Shown here piece after piece: positions 1-6,681 of a stretch of 8,079 nucleotides of DNA (position 1 is its first letter; each line of letters opens with the position of its first letter). The DNA lies in assembly GCA_018694455.1 (NCBI GenBank), contig JABHNP010000334.1, positions 1 to 8,079 on the forward strand, in the 5' to 3' direction. The notes beneath the pieces are model-generated. The model did no database searches, was not told the origin of the DNA, and saw only the letters and a program-made list of their open reading frames with translations. Made by a program: the position numbers and the translations under genes. The DNA comes from Planctomycetaceae bacterium (GTDB taxonomy: Bacteria; Planctomycetota; Planctomycetia; Pirellulales; UBA1268).

Positions 1-606
1 CTTTGCATAGCACCACTTCATTCCAATGAGCTGTCGGCACACACCGAGCAGCTCAACTCCTTCTTGAGTTACTAGCAAACTTGCAGACATCGGAACCCCT
101 GAGACAAATTGTTGCCAATATTCTCTGCCTCGAACAGGTTCTTCCCGCAGACCTTTCCACGGCACAACTCCTAGGCCACCAATACTCGCTGTGGGTTTTC
201 TCAGGAATGTACCGTCTCTCGGCACCTTCGACGAAGTAAAAAAAATGGCTGGATAAGCACAGCCATTCTCGCAGGCAACTTCTCGGACAAAACGAGGATC
301 TCGAACTAGCCTCACAGCACGTGGATGATTTCCTAGAAGAAGTCTCACACGAGACAATTTCTCAATTACTTCTATATGGTTCTCTAAACCGCCGGCATAA
401 ACTACTGGACCAGCAGGAAATCCAGCTGCAATACTTGGCACATCATCTGGATACGCATCGGCTGAAACCTGCACAACTCGACTACAGACGTCCCTAAGGT
501 CTCGGTCTCCGAAAAGGTCAATAGCATTGACTTCCAAACCGAGACGATCTGCCGATGCCGCTAACGCACGAGCACTAGCACCGATAACAAGTAAATTTGT
601 ACACAC
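1..606 (-). CDS. ATP-grasp family protein (C-terminal part beyond left edge)
   Basis: This is an open frame of 202 codons on the minus strand that leaves the window at base 1, so only the N-terminal part is present. I place the start at a GTG (604-606), giving an N-terminus that begins (V)CTNLLVIGASARALAASA and continues to IDLFGDRDL near residues 30-37. That pattern is typical of the pre-ATP-grasp domain of DUF201-like ligases. Further on, FLRKPTASIGGLGVV (about 134-148) resembles the ATP-grasp lysine and glycine-rich loop, and REYWQQFVSGVPMS (161-174) resembles the second ATP-binding segment. CRQLIG (190-195) also fits. No in-frame ATG lies upstream before the stop at 643-645, and the Shine-Dalgarno signal is weak. 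It is divergent from fae. ATP-grasp proteins occur in bacterial H4MPT gene clusters, so a role in methanopterin cofactor synthesis is a reasonable inference, but the substrate is unknown. The 8-A run at 238-245 does not break the frame. Confidence 0.85.
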   Translation of the reverse strand, partial: MCTNLLVIGASARALAASADRLGLEVNAIDLFGDRDLRDVCSRVVQVSADAYPDDVPSIAAGFPAGPVVYAGGLENHIEVIEKLSRVRLLLGNHPRAVRLVRDPRFVREVACENGCAYPAIFFTSSKVPRDGTFLRKPTASIGGLGVVPWKGLREEPVRGREYWQQFVSGVPMSASLLVTQEGVELLGVCRQLIGMKWCYAK

Positions 607-759
607 CCGGCATGAAACCTTGACTACTTTTTGTGAGAAACGTTATCACGAGGTTTGTAAACTTCACCTCATTGCTGACAAGACCTTCATACGATACCTT
701 TTCACCTAGCAGGATACTTCATCCTGAGAAATACTATCAGCACTTTCTGTCCCTGTTTC

Positions 760-765
760 GAGGAG
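760..765 (+). promoter_or_regulatory. Shine-Dalgarno site of fae
   Basis: GAGGAG lies 8 nt before the ATG at 774. It decides the start of fae, because the same frame stays open upstream to 633 but the upstream 47 codons do not look like Fae sequence. Confidence 0.75.
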
Positions 766-773
766 ATGCCCAT

Positions 774-1268
774 ATGTCGATGTTTATAGGTGAAGCTCTA
801 GCCGGCGATGGCAACGAAGTAGCTCATATTGATCTACTAATTGGTAACAAGGACGGCCCTGTTGGCACGGCTTTCGCGAACGCACTCTCTCGCCAGAGCG
901 AAGGCCATTCAAATTTACTTGCGGTCCTTACACCAAACCTTGCAGTTAAACCTGCTACCGTAATGATTACCAAGGTCACTATTAAGGGCGCTAAACAGGC
1001 TGTGCAAATGTTTGGTCCTGCTCAAGCAGCGGTAGCCAAAGCTGTTGCAGATAGTGTTGAAAGTGGAGTTATTCCAAAAGACCAAGCTGAAGACCTTGTA
1101 ATTGTTTGTGGTGTATTCATTCATTGGCTCGCAGAAGATGATAAAAAAATCTATGACAACAACTATCAAGCAACTCTCGACTCAATTTCAAATGCAATGC
1201 AAGGAAAACCTTCGGCAGACGAAATGATTGCAGAGAAAGATGCCGTACACCCCTTCCGAGGTTTCTAA
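774..1268 (+). CDS. fae: Formaldehyde-activating enzyme (Fae)
   Basis: Fae catalyses condensation of formaldehyde with tetrahydromethanopterin to give 5,10-methylene-H4MPT, the entry step of the H4MPT-linked formaldehyde oxidation and detoxification pathway in the cytoplasm. The 164-residue product has the usual length. From the N-terminus it shows GEALAGDGNEVAHIDLLIG (6-24), whose His18 corresponds to the conserved active-site histidine of Methylobacterium Fae. It then shows LLAVLTPNLAVKP (48-60), a near-invariant QAVQMFGPAQ (75-84), GVFIHW (113-118), and a C-terminus ending HPFRGF. The start at 774 is chosen over the longer frame from 633 because of the Shine-Dalgarno site and because Fae similarity begins here. 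The next gene, 87 bp downstream on the same strand, encodes the following enzyme of the pathway, so co-transcription is likely. No terminator is visible between them. Confidence 0.97.
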   Translation: MSMFIGEALAGDGNEVAHIDLLIGNKDGPVGTAFANALSRQSEGHSNLLAVLTPNLAVKPATVMITKVTIKGAKQAVQMFGPAQAAVAKAVADSVESGVIPKDQAEDLVIVCGVFIHWLAEDDKKIYDNNYQATLDSISNAMQGKPSADEMIAEKDAVHPFRGF

Positions 1269-1355
1269 GAACGAACAGAGTGTTCTGATAGCCACTACCT
1301 TCGGCACCCAGAACTCAGCCGACGTGACCTACATGGACATGCAACCTCTGTTTCT

Positions 1356-2234
1356 ATGAAGAAAATCCTCCTACAACTTGATGTTGATCCGCAACCCTGT
1401 TCATTCGATGCAATTACTGCCATTGATGCTGGTGTAGATACAATCCTACGACACGGCAACGTTTCGGTAGATAATGTTGTGCCCCTCGTTCACGGAGCCA
1501 TGTTCACTCGCGGAGCAAATCATCTCTCGTCAACAGGCATTTTCCTTGGTGGAAAAGATGTTTCAAAGGTTGAAGATGTCGCCTCTCGAATCTCGGAAAC
1601 TTTTTTTGATTCTATTCGTGTAAGTGTCTTTCTTGATCCAGCTGGGGCGAACACAACCGCAGTTGCCGCTGTTATTGCAGCGAAGCGACATATCTCACTG
1701 GCAACTTCCGCGGGCATGAAAACCTGCGATGCGATAATCTTGGGTGGCACTGGCCCTGTGGGTCAAAGAGTCAGTCGACTTCTCGCAACTGAAGGAGTCC
1801 ATGTCCGTCTTGTCTCACGATCACTCAAACGTGCATCTACATGCTGCCAATCTATCCTGGAAAAGATACCGAACGCACACGTAGAGGCCACCTCTGAAGA
1901 CATGATTGAGGCCGTGATCGGGTCTGCAGACCTAATCATTTCAGCCGGCAAATCAGGAATTAAAATGCTCACTGCGACACAATTGTCTCAAGCGATTTCA
2001 AACAAGGTATGCATTGATCTCAATGCAATACCTCCAGCTGGAATCGATGGTGTTCACACGACTGACCATGCCCGACGCGATGGCACAAAACACTTTTACG
2101 GAGCTCTTGGCGTTGGAGGAATGAAGATGAAACTTCACAAAGCAGCTATCCGGCAGCTTTTCCAAACGAATGATCAGTGGCTCGATGCTGAAGAGCTACT
2201 CGTGCTCAGCGAACGATTGATGCTCAGCGAATGA
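1356..2234 (+). CDS. mtdC: Methylene-tetrahydromethanopterin dehydrogenase, MtdA/MtdB/MtdC family
   Basis: The 292-residue product is an NAD(P)-dependent methylene-H4MPT dehydrogenase of the bacterial Mtd family, which oxidises the product of Fae to methenyl-H4MPT. The N-terminal substrate domain shows KKILLQLDVDPQPCSFDAI (2-20), HGNVSVDNVVPLVHGAMFTRG (33-53) and DPAGANTTA (94-102), the counterpart of DSNGSNTTA in MtdA. The Rossmann domain has GGTGPVGQR (130-138), then LVSRSLKRA at the end of the second strand. There a Ser/Arg instead of an acidic residue favours NADP binding, which is inference. Near the end are DLNAIPPAGI (221-230) and GALGVGGMKMKLH (249-261). The ATG has no clear Shine-Dalgarno site but matches the family start. 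MtdA, MtdB and MtdC are hard to tell apart by eye. I use mtdC because that class was described from planctomycetes. The last 39 bp overlap the SDR gene on the other strand, and the final six residues come from a duplicated 18-bp unit. Confidence 0.9.
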   Translation: MKKILLQLDVDPQPCSFDAITAIDAGVDTILRHGNVSVDNVVPLVHGAMFTRGANHLSSTGIFLGGKDVSKVEDVASRISETFFDSIRVSVFLDPAGANTTAVAAVIAAKRHISLATSAGMKTCDAIILGGTGPVGQRVSRLLATEGVHVRLVSRSLKRASTCCQSILEKIPNAHVEATSEDMIEAVIGSADLIISAGKSGIKMLTATQLSQAISNKVCIDLNAIPPAGIDGVHTTDHARRDGTKHFYGALGVGGMKMKLHKAAIRQLFQTNDQWLDAEELLVLSERLMLSE

Positions 2235-3014
2235 TCGTCGTTTCCAACAAACAAACCGATCAATTAGTGATGGGAAGATACGACCTAACAAAATATAGCT
2301 TTTCGCTCTCCACCCAGGAATCACAACCGGCACGCCTCGCTCAAGCCCTGAAACAATAGCTGCGGCTGTAATCTCTGCGGACAAAGGGCGGCCCTGCGAC
2401 CAGTCTGCTCGTTCGCCACTGATCAGGTTATCCCAGAATTCAGATTGCGTCGGGCCGAGTATCGCCACATTTACATCAACACCATATGACGCGAGTTCAG
2501 GCCGCACCGCCCCGGCAAACCCATGAAGAGCCGCCTTTGCTGCCGCATATGCAGAATGCAAAGGCAACGGATGATTGCCAAGTATTGAGCCAATAAATAC
2601 GACAGCGGGCGTGCGACCATTGATTAATTGCGGGAGTGTTTTTTGAACAAGTTGAACTGGGGAGAAAAAATCAATTTCAAACACGCTCCTCATTGTTTCC
2701 GTTGATGACTCCAAAAAAGGACCAACAGCCCCGGCCCCTGCTGCTGTAATTAACAAATCAATAGCTCCTAACTCTGCCGTCGAATAGCGAACCAACTCCT
2801 CCTGAAAAAGACTATCTGTAATATCTCCAGAGAAAGGCACAAGAAACTCTGGATATTCAGAAGCGAGATCGACCAGCCTCGCCTTACGGCGACCTGTGAT
2901 GACTAATCTCACACCACGTTCCGCAAGCAATCGAGCAAGTGCTCGCCCTACGCCTGAGGTTGCACCTGTCAAAATACCTCGCTGTCCAGAAAGATTTCGT
3001 ACTTTGGTGAACAA
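2196..3014 (-). CDS. Short-chain dehydrogenase/reductase (SDR) family oxidoreductase
   Basis: The 272-residue product is a classical SDR enzyme using NAD(H) or NADP(H). It has the cofactor motif TGATSGVG (16-23), then GRRKARL (41-47), where the basic residues favour NADP (inference). The NAG-like motif is AAG (91-93). The catalytic residues are Ser143, Tyr156 and Lys160, with Tyr and Lys in YAAAK. The C-terminal stretch YILLGRIFPSLIDRFV (240-255) is hydrophobic and may be membrane-associated. The start is TTG (3012-3014), 4 bp after the hflX stop, with no clear Shine-Dalgarno site, which suggests translational coupling to hflX. No ATG start fits between the in-frame stop just upstream and the cofactor motif. 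The substrate cannot be told from sequence. The stop lies inside the end of the convergent dehydrogenase gene. The C-terminal SFAEHQSFAEHE comes from the 18-bp duplication and is probably not functional. Confidence 0.88.
   Translation of the reverse strand: MFTKVRNLSGQRGILTGATSGVGRALARLLAERGVRLVITGRRKARLVDLASEYPEFLVPFSGDITDSLFQEELVRYSTAELGAIDLLITAAGAGAVGPFLESSTETMRSVFEIDFFSPVQLVQKTLPQLINGRTPAVVFIGSILGNHPLPLHSAYAAAKAALHGFAGAVRPELASYGVDVNVAILGPTQSEFWDNLISGERADWSQGRPLSAEITAAAIVSGLERGVPVVIPGWRAKSYILLGRIFPSLIDRFVCWKRRSFAEHQSFAEHE
2203..2238. repeat. 18-bp tandem duplication in the tail-to-tail gene overlap
   Basis: TGCTCAGCGAACGATTGA (2203-2220) is followed directly by TGCTCAGCGAATGATCGT (2221-2238). 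The first 11 bases are identical and 14 of the 18 match. Because the unit is six codons long, it keeps both reading frames. The dehydrogenase ends with two LSE copies (VLSERLMLSE), and the SDR protein on the other strand ends with SFAEHQSFAEHE. Confidence 0.85.
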
Positions 3015-3018
3015 GACG

Positions 3019-4365
3019 CTATGTCGTTTCTGTTACTGGCGATGGCATCGAATCAGACGGTGAAGCGACCGGCTGCTTTTCACCGCCGCCATACTCTCTC
3101 ACCGTTGCCTCATCTGGATCGATACGCCCAAGCATGGCTGGCGGCATACGACAGTGGATGACCATTTGTTCATCACCGAATCGCTTTGACAGAACCTCAC
3201 CATTTTTTGCGAGCCATGCGAGCAGCCGACCATTCCCACAATCTGTTTCTACTTCGATATCTCGAAAATTTCTTCCTAGAGCATCGCCCGTACAAACTGC
3301 AAGTTTTTCAAGGCCATACCCTGACTTCGCAGAGACCCCTACAGCATAAGGATACCGTTCACACAACCTGTCTCGCTTTATATGATCAGTGACCGCATCT
3401 AATTTATTCAAAACAAGTATCGTATCCTTTACATCAACGCCCAATTCTTCAAGTACAGCATTGACTGCTTTTATCTGATTCTCGACAAATGGACTTGAGG
3501 CGTCTGCTACATGAAGCAACAAATCGGCCTGCTGCGTCTCTTCGAGTGTTGCCTTAAAACTCGCAATCAGATGATGCGGCAGATCACGAATAAAACCAAC
3601 GGTGTCACTTATTAGAATTGGACCCCAACTCGGCAACTTCCATCGCCGCGTCCGAGTATCAAGCGTTGCAAAAAGTTTGTCTTCTGCGAGTACATCTGCC
3701 TGAGTAAGAGCATTCAGCAGGGTGCTTTTTCCTGCATTTGTATAACCAACAAGGGAGACGGTTCGCTGCTCATGCCTTGCCGCAACCTGCCGTTCACGGC
3801 GACGATGAATTATTAACAGTTCCTGCTTTAGGTCGTGAATCCTCTTCTCAACAAGTCGCCTATCGACCTCAAGTTGTTTCTCGCCAGGCCCACGCATACC
3901 GATGCCCATTTTAAGCCGCGACAAGTGTGTCCACATTCGCTTGAGTCTCGGCAGCGAGTACTCTAACTGAGCCAACTCAACAGCCAACCTCGCTTCATAC
4001 GTTTGCGCACGCGCAGCAAATATGTCGAGGATCACTTCCGATCGATCCAACACCTTGCAATCGAGTTCATGCTCCAGATTTCGTATCTGAGCTGGAGACA
4101 AATCATTGTCAAACATGACCACATCGGCACAATAATGATCAACTACTGACAAAAGTTCTTGAAGCTTTCCACGACCAATATATGTTCGCTGATCCGGCTC
4201 GTGCCTATGCTGGACCAATTCTGCCACAACGTGTGTGCCGGCTGTGGTTGCGAGACCAGCAAGTTCCGCCAATGGGTTTGTCGGGTTCACTGGTGCACTG
4301 ACATAGACGCCAACAAGTACAGTTCGCTCTGACTCAATGCTTGTGGTTCGTTCCAAATGACTCAC
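3019..4365 (-). CDS. hflX: GTPase HflX
   Basis: HflX is a ribosome-binding GTPase that splits or rescues 70S ribosomes, notably under heat stress. The 448-residue product shows the HflX N-terminal domain, with YIGRGK (62-67) and DNDLSPAQIRNLE (86-98). The glycine-rich linker is GIGMRGPGEKQLEVDRR (154-170), followed by a coiled-coil-like Arg/Glu-rich helix (171-198). The G domain has G1 GYTNAGKST (207-215), G3 DTVGFIRDLP (254-263), G4 NKLD (320-323) and G5 SAK (345-347). The C-terminal ~20 residues are Pro/Ser-rich and probably disordered. I choose the GTG at 4363-4365 rather than the longer TTG frame from 4413. It overlaps the rsgA stop as GTGA and has a strong AGGAAGG 6 nt upstream, whereas the longer frame adds only 16 basic residues lying inside rsgA. 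Translation is probably coupled to rsgA. Confidence 0.96.
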   Translation of the reverse strand: MSHLERTTSIESERTVLVGVYVSAPVNPTNPLAELAGLATTAGTHVVAELVQHRHEPDQRTYIGRGKLQELLSVVDHYCADVVMFDNDLSPAQIRNLEHELDCKVLDRSEVILDIFAARAQTYEARLAVELAQLEYSLPRLKRMWTHLSRLKMGIGMRGPGEKQLEVDRRLVEKRIHDLKQELLIIHRRRERQVAARHEQRTVSLVGYTNAGKSTLLNALTQADVLAEDKLFATLDTRTRRWKLPSWGPILISDTVGFIRDLPHHLIASFKATLEETQQADLLLHVADASSPFVENQIKAVNAVLEELGVDVKDTILVLNKLDAVTDHIKRDRLCERYPYAVGVSAKSGYGLEKLAVCTGDALGRNFRDIEVETDCGNGRLLAWLAKNGEVLSKRFGDEQMVIHCRMPPAMLGRIDPDEATVREYGGGEKQPVASPSDSMPSPVTETT

Positions 4366-5483
4366 TCGCGACCTTCCTCTGCGCCTGCGGCAAGGTGACA
4401 ACAGCTTTCCCAACGTCGAGTATCAAGCAGACCATCGGCAACCGCATCTTTAACTGCGCACCCTGATTCATGTGAATGGCTACAATCGGGATACCGGCAG
4501 TGGTTTGCAAGTGGACGCAGATCACGAAACGCAGCAGGAACTTCAGCTGGGACAGTTTCCCAGAGCTGAAACTGCCGGACACCGGGAGTATCTACAAAGG
4601 TACCGTTATACGAGTGCGGAAGTAGTCGTGCTGCAGTTGTTGTATGACGACCCTTATCGTTATCACGACTTACGCCAGAAACAGGCAACTTAAGAGTTGG
4701 CTCAAGTCGATTCAGCAGAGATGACTTACCGACACCGCTTTGTCCAACGACGGCGGTAACTTGACCATCCAGCTCAATTTTCAACCGAGAAAGACCATAC
4801 CCTGTAACAGATGAACAGAGAATAACCGGATATCCCATACGAGCATACACACCGGCGAGCGGCAGAAGCTCAGCAGGGTCAATAAGATCAATCTTATTAA
4901 TACAGATAACAGGCCGGATGCCCGCCGACTCAGCAGCTACAAGCATCCGATCAATCAAACCAGGTTTTAACTCTGGCTGTGCAGCACTTCCGACGATAAA
5001 AAGCTGATCCACATTCGCAACAAGCGTATGCCTGCGACCACGGCTCGATCGGCTCAAAGCACTACGACGAGGTTCGATAAAACAAATGGCAGCCTCTTCA
5101 CCTCGTCCTTGCACCTGCACCCAATCACCAGCCGATACTGGATGACGTTGATCTGTCGCAACATCATGGAGAACCTGTCGAATCGCACAGCGAGTGATCT
5201 CACCCGAATCATTCCGTACAAAGCTATCCAAGCCATGAGCATGAAGCACCTGGCCTCGCCAAGTATCGTTTGTACCGCCAGCAACATTCGAGCAGTCTTC
5301 AGCGGAAACTAACTTGACTGTTCGTTTCCGAGTAAGTTCTCCCTTGCCAGAGAGCCTTTCTGTCGAAGCAAGGTTCTCACTCACGTCACCCTCATTGGCA
5401 AATTGACGAGTAACATCCGTCTGTCGTCGACGCGCATGACGGTTTTTACGAAAAGCGACTCGAGATGTCCGAGAATTCTTCAT
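4362..5483 (-). CDS. rsgA: Ribosome small-subunit-dependent GTPase A (RsgA/YjeQ)
   Basis: RsgA is a circularly permuted GTPase that checks late maturation of the 30S ribosomal subunit. The 373-residue product begins with a ~60-residue basic extension (KNSRTSRVAFRKNRHARRR at 2-20), longer than in the E. coli protein and like other planctomycete RsgA proteins as I recall them. An OB-fold follows (about 75-145). The permuted G domain shows G4 NKID (196-199) before G1 GQSGVGKSS (247-255), then the switch GRHTTT (278-283) and G3 DTPG (298-301). The C-terminal zinc site is Cys329, Cys334, His336 and Cys342, with the standard spacing C-x4-C-x-H-x5-C. The ATG at 5481-5483 has only a weak upstream signal. 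The gene is 85 bp downstream of the FHA gene on the same strand and overlaps hflX by 4 bp, pairing two ribosome-linked GTPases. Confidence 0.96.
   Translation of the reverse strand: MKNSRTSRVAFRKNRHARRRQTDVTRQFANEGDVSENLASTERLSGKGELTRKRTVKLVSAEDCSNVAGGTNDTWRGQVLHAHGLDSFVRNDSGEITRCAIRQVLHDVATDQRHPVSAGDWVQVQGRGEEAAICFIEPRRSALSRSSRGRRHTLVANVDQLFIVGSAAQPELKPGLIDRMLVAAESAGIRPVICINKIDLIDPAELLPLAGVYARMGYPVILCSSVTGYGLSRLKIELDGQVTAVVGQSGVGKSSLLNRLEPTLKLPVSGVSRDNDKGRHTTTAARLLPHSYNGTFVDTPGVRQFQLWETVPAEVPAAFRDLRPLANHCRYPDCSHSHESGCAVKDAVADGLLDTRRWESCCHLAAGAEEGRE
4372..4378 (-). promoter_or_regulatory. Shine-Dalgarno site of hflX inside rsgA
   Basis: On the minus strand AGGAAGG lies 6 nt before the GTG at 4365. 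It sits within the last codons of rsgA and decides the hflX start. Confidence 0.7.
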
Positions 5484-5568
5484 GCTCTAAGCATACACAC
5501 CATCACACCTCTGGTCATACTCCGACCATCACAGGGACGCTATCCGTACGCTCTCTAGCCAGCAAAAC

Positions 5569-5961
5569 CTACCGTTTGCGACGAGACTCTAATCCAGAAG
5601 CCTCAAGAAGACTGCGACTGAAAACATCCGTCTCGGCGAGTTTGTTCTTGGCATCGTCAGTCGCACCTAATTCGGCAGGGTCATAGAATACCTCGAACGC
5701 ATACTTGGCAAATGATAACGTGTCGCCGGGCTTAACATATTGCTCACTCACGCGAACACCATTTACCTTCGTTCCGTTACTGCTATTGAGATCCCGCACA
5801 ACCCAGAGACCTTCTTCTACAACAAGCTCGCAATGGCTGCTGGAAATTGTTGAAAATCTCAGTACGACATCAGCAGACTCGCGCCGACCAACCACGAGCG
5901 TCTTTTTCAGCAGAGGTATAGAATCTCCACCACCAACGGGTTGTAATTCACCAAATATCAA
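5569..5961 (-). CDS. Small FHA-domain protein
   Basis: The 130-residue product consists mainly of one forkhead-associated domain, a module that binds phosphothreonine peptides. It shows VGRRESADVVL (24-34) with the GR pair, TISSSHCEL (38-46) with the Ser and His that contact phosphate, and LNSSNGTKVNG (58-68) with the NG turn. After the domain comes a charged tail (95-130) ending SRRKR. No kinase or membrane domain is attached, so it is probably a soluble adaptor for Ser/Thr-kinase signalling, which is inference. I place the start at TTG (5959-5961), giving (L)IFGELQPVGGGD. A GGAGAA site lies 5 nt upstream, and the longer frame from 5991 adds 10 residues that do not fit the family. It is the first gene of the minus-strand group that continues with rsgA, hflX and SDR. 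A link to ribosome assembly is suggested only by position. Confidence 0.9.
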   Translation of the reverse strand: MIFGELQPVGGGDSIPLLKKTLVVGRRESADVVLRFSTISSSHCELVVEEGLWVVRDLNSSNGTKVNGVRVSEQYVKPGDTLSFAKYAFEVFYDPAELGATDDAKNKLAETDVFSRSLLEASGLESRRKR

Positions 5962-5966
5962 CGGGA

Positions 5967-5972
5967 TTCTCC
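5967..5972 (-). promoter_or_regulatory. Shine-Dalgarno site deciding the FHA gene start
   Basis: On the minus strand GGAGAA lies 5 nt before the TTG at 5961. It supports this non-ATG start against the upstream TTG at 5991. Confidence 0.6.
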
Positions 5973-6022
5973 AACATCTCGATACATACAAAAGTTTTGA
6001 TAGATCATATTCTTCCTCTCAA

Positions 6023-6052
6023 AGTATACGATGCGAAAAACTGTCTTGTCCT
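6023..6052 (-). promoter_or_regulatory. Possible promoter of the FHA-rsgA-hflX-SDR group
   Basis: On the minus strand a -10-like TATACT (6023-6028) is preceded, after an 18-nt spacer, by AGGACA (6047-6052), a 4-of-6 match to the -35 consensus. Transcription would begin near 6016, leaving a leader of about 55 nt before the FHA start. This is a consensus match only. Confidence 0.3.
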
Positions 6053-6167
6053 GGAGCCACCCTTATTTTGTATCAATACTCGCAGGATTCACCTCGATTA
6101 ATCATTAGCACCCTAGAGTAACAAATACCGCTTGCTCTCAACTGCTGACCGTGCGACGATTTGTCTG

Positions 6168-6638
6168 GAATTTGAGTGGGCCGGGCAATCGCTGGCCGGA
6201 TTAAATTTTGGTTTTTGAAAAATGCATATTCCTCGCTTGCGAAGAAGCAGCATTTTTTGTGCCAAGACCGTATCTGGCGGGAGGAAAGTCCGGGCTCTGC
6301 AGGATACGATGGTGGGTAACGCCCACCAGCCGCGAGGCTCGGGAAAGTGCCGCAGAAAACAAACCGCCAACAGGCTTTTGTCTGCTGGTAAGGGTGAAAA
6401 GGTGAGGTAAGAGCTCACCAGCAGGTCAGGTGACTGGCTTGGCTTGGTAAACCCCATCGAGAGCAAGGCCGAACAGAAGAGAGTCTGCTGGAAACAGCAG
6501 CCTGAGGCGATCCGCTTCGGTTTTTCTTCGGGTGGGCTGCTAGAGGTGACAGGCAACTGTCACCGTAGAGAAATGATTGCCGCTTTTGGGAAATTGACCC
6601 AAAGGGACAAAACCCGGCTTATAGGCCCACTCAAATTC
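6168..6638 (+). ncRNA. rnpB: RNase P RNA, bacterial type A
   Basis: This is the catalytic RNA of RNase P, which removes 5' leaders from tRNA precursors. The ends pair perfectly over 15 bp (P1: 6168-6182 with 6624-6638). P2 pairs GGCAATC (6184-6190) with GATTGCC (6575-6581). The core motif GAGGAAAGTCCGGGCTC lies at 6281-6297. The P8-like hairpin GGTGGGTAACGCCCACC is at 6311-6327, followed by GGTAAGGGTGAAAAGGTGAG (6389-6408). TGGTAAACCCC (6445-6455) and GAGCAAGGCC (6461-6470) are present. P18 is GGTGACA-GGCAAC-TGTCACC (6545-6564). The 3' core is ACAAAACCCGGCTTATAGGCC (6607-6627). The order matches E. coli RNase P RNA throughout. Differences are a long A/T-rich P3 region, a 6-bp hairpin after P2 (6585-6603) that looks like P19, and ACAAAA where most bacteria have ACAGAA. 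Exact ends are taken from P1 and may be off by a few bases. ORFs across this region on either strand are not genes. Confidence 0.97.
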
Positions 6639-6681
6639 TTCCTACGACCATGTACAGAAACACCATAAGAATCATTTTGAT

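Noticed and set aside
225..250. Possible frameshift in the ATP-grasp gene at the A-run
   Set aside because: A first reading with nine A's suggested a frame change. Recounting gives eight A's (238-245), and the frame runs unbroken into the ATP-binding loop.
527..709. 60-codon plus-strand ORF before fae
   Set aside because: It lies partly antisense to the ATP-grasp gene, has no ribosome site, and resembles no protein I know.
633..773. Longer N-terminus for Fae from the ATG at 633
   Set aside because: The extra 47 residues do not look like Fae, and a GAGGAG site sits 8 nt before the ATG at 774, where family similarity begins.
1266..1286. Terminator or attenuator between fae and the dehydrogenase gene
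   Set aside because: AGAAC/GTTCT is only a 5-bp stem without a T-run, so read-through to the next gene is more likely.
4363..4413. Longer HflX start at TTG 4413
   Set aside because: It would lie inside rsgA and add only a basic 16-residue stretch. The GTG at 4365 has a strong Shine-Dalgarno site and a GTGA overlap.
5705..6121. 138-codon plus-strand ORF opposite the FHA gene
   Set aside because: It is a Ser/Thr-rich shadow of the FHA frame with no recognisable domain, and it runs into non-coding sequence.
6113..6668. ORFs of up to 147 codons across rnpB on both strands
   Set aside because: The region is a complete RNase P RNA with paired ends and all core motifs, so the open frames are incidental.
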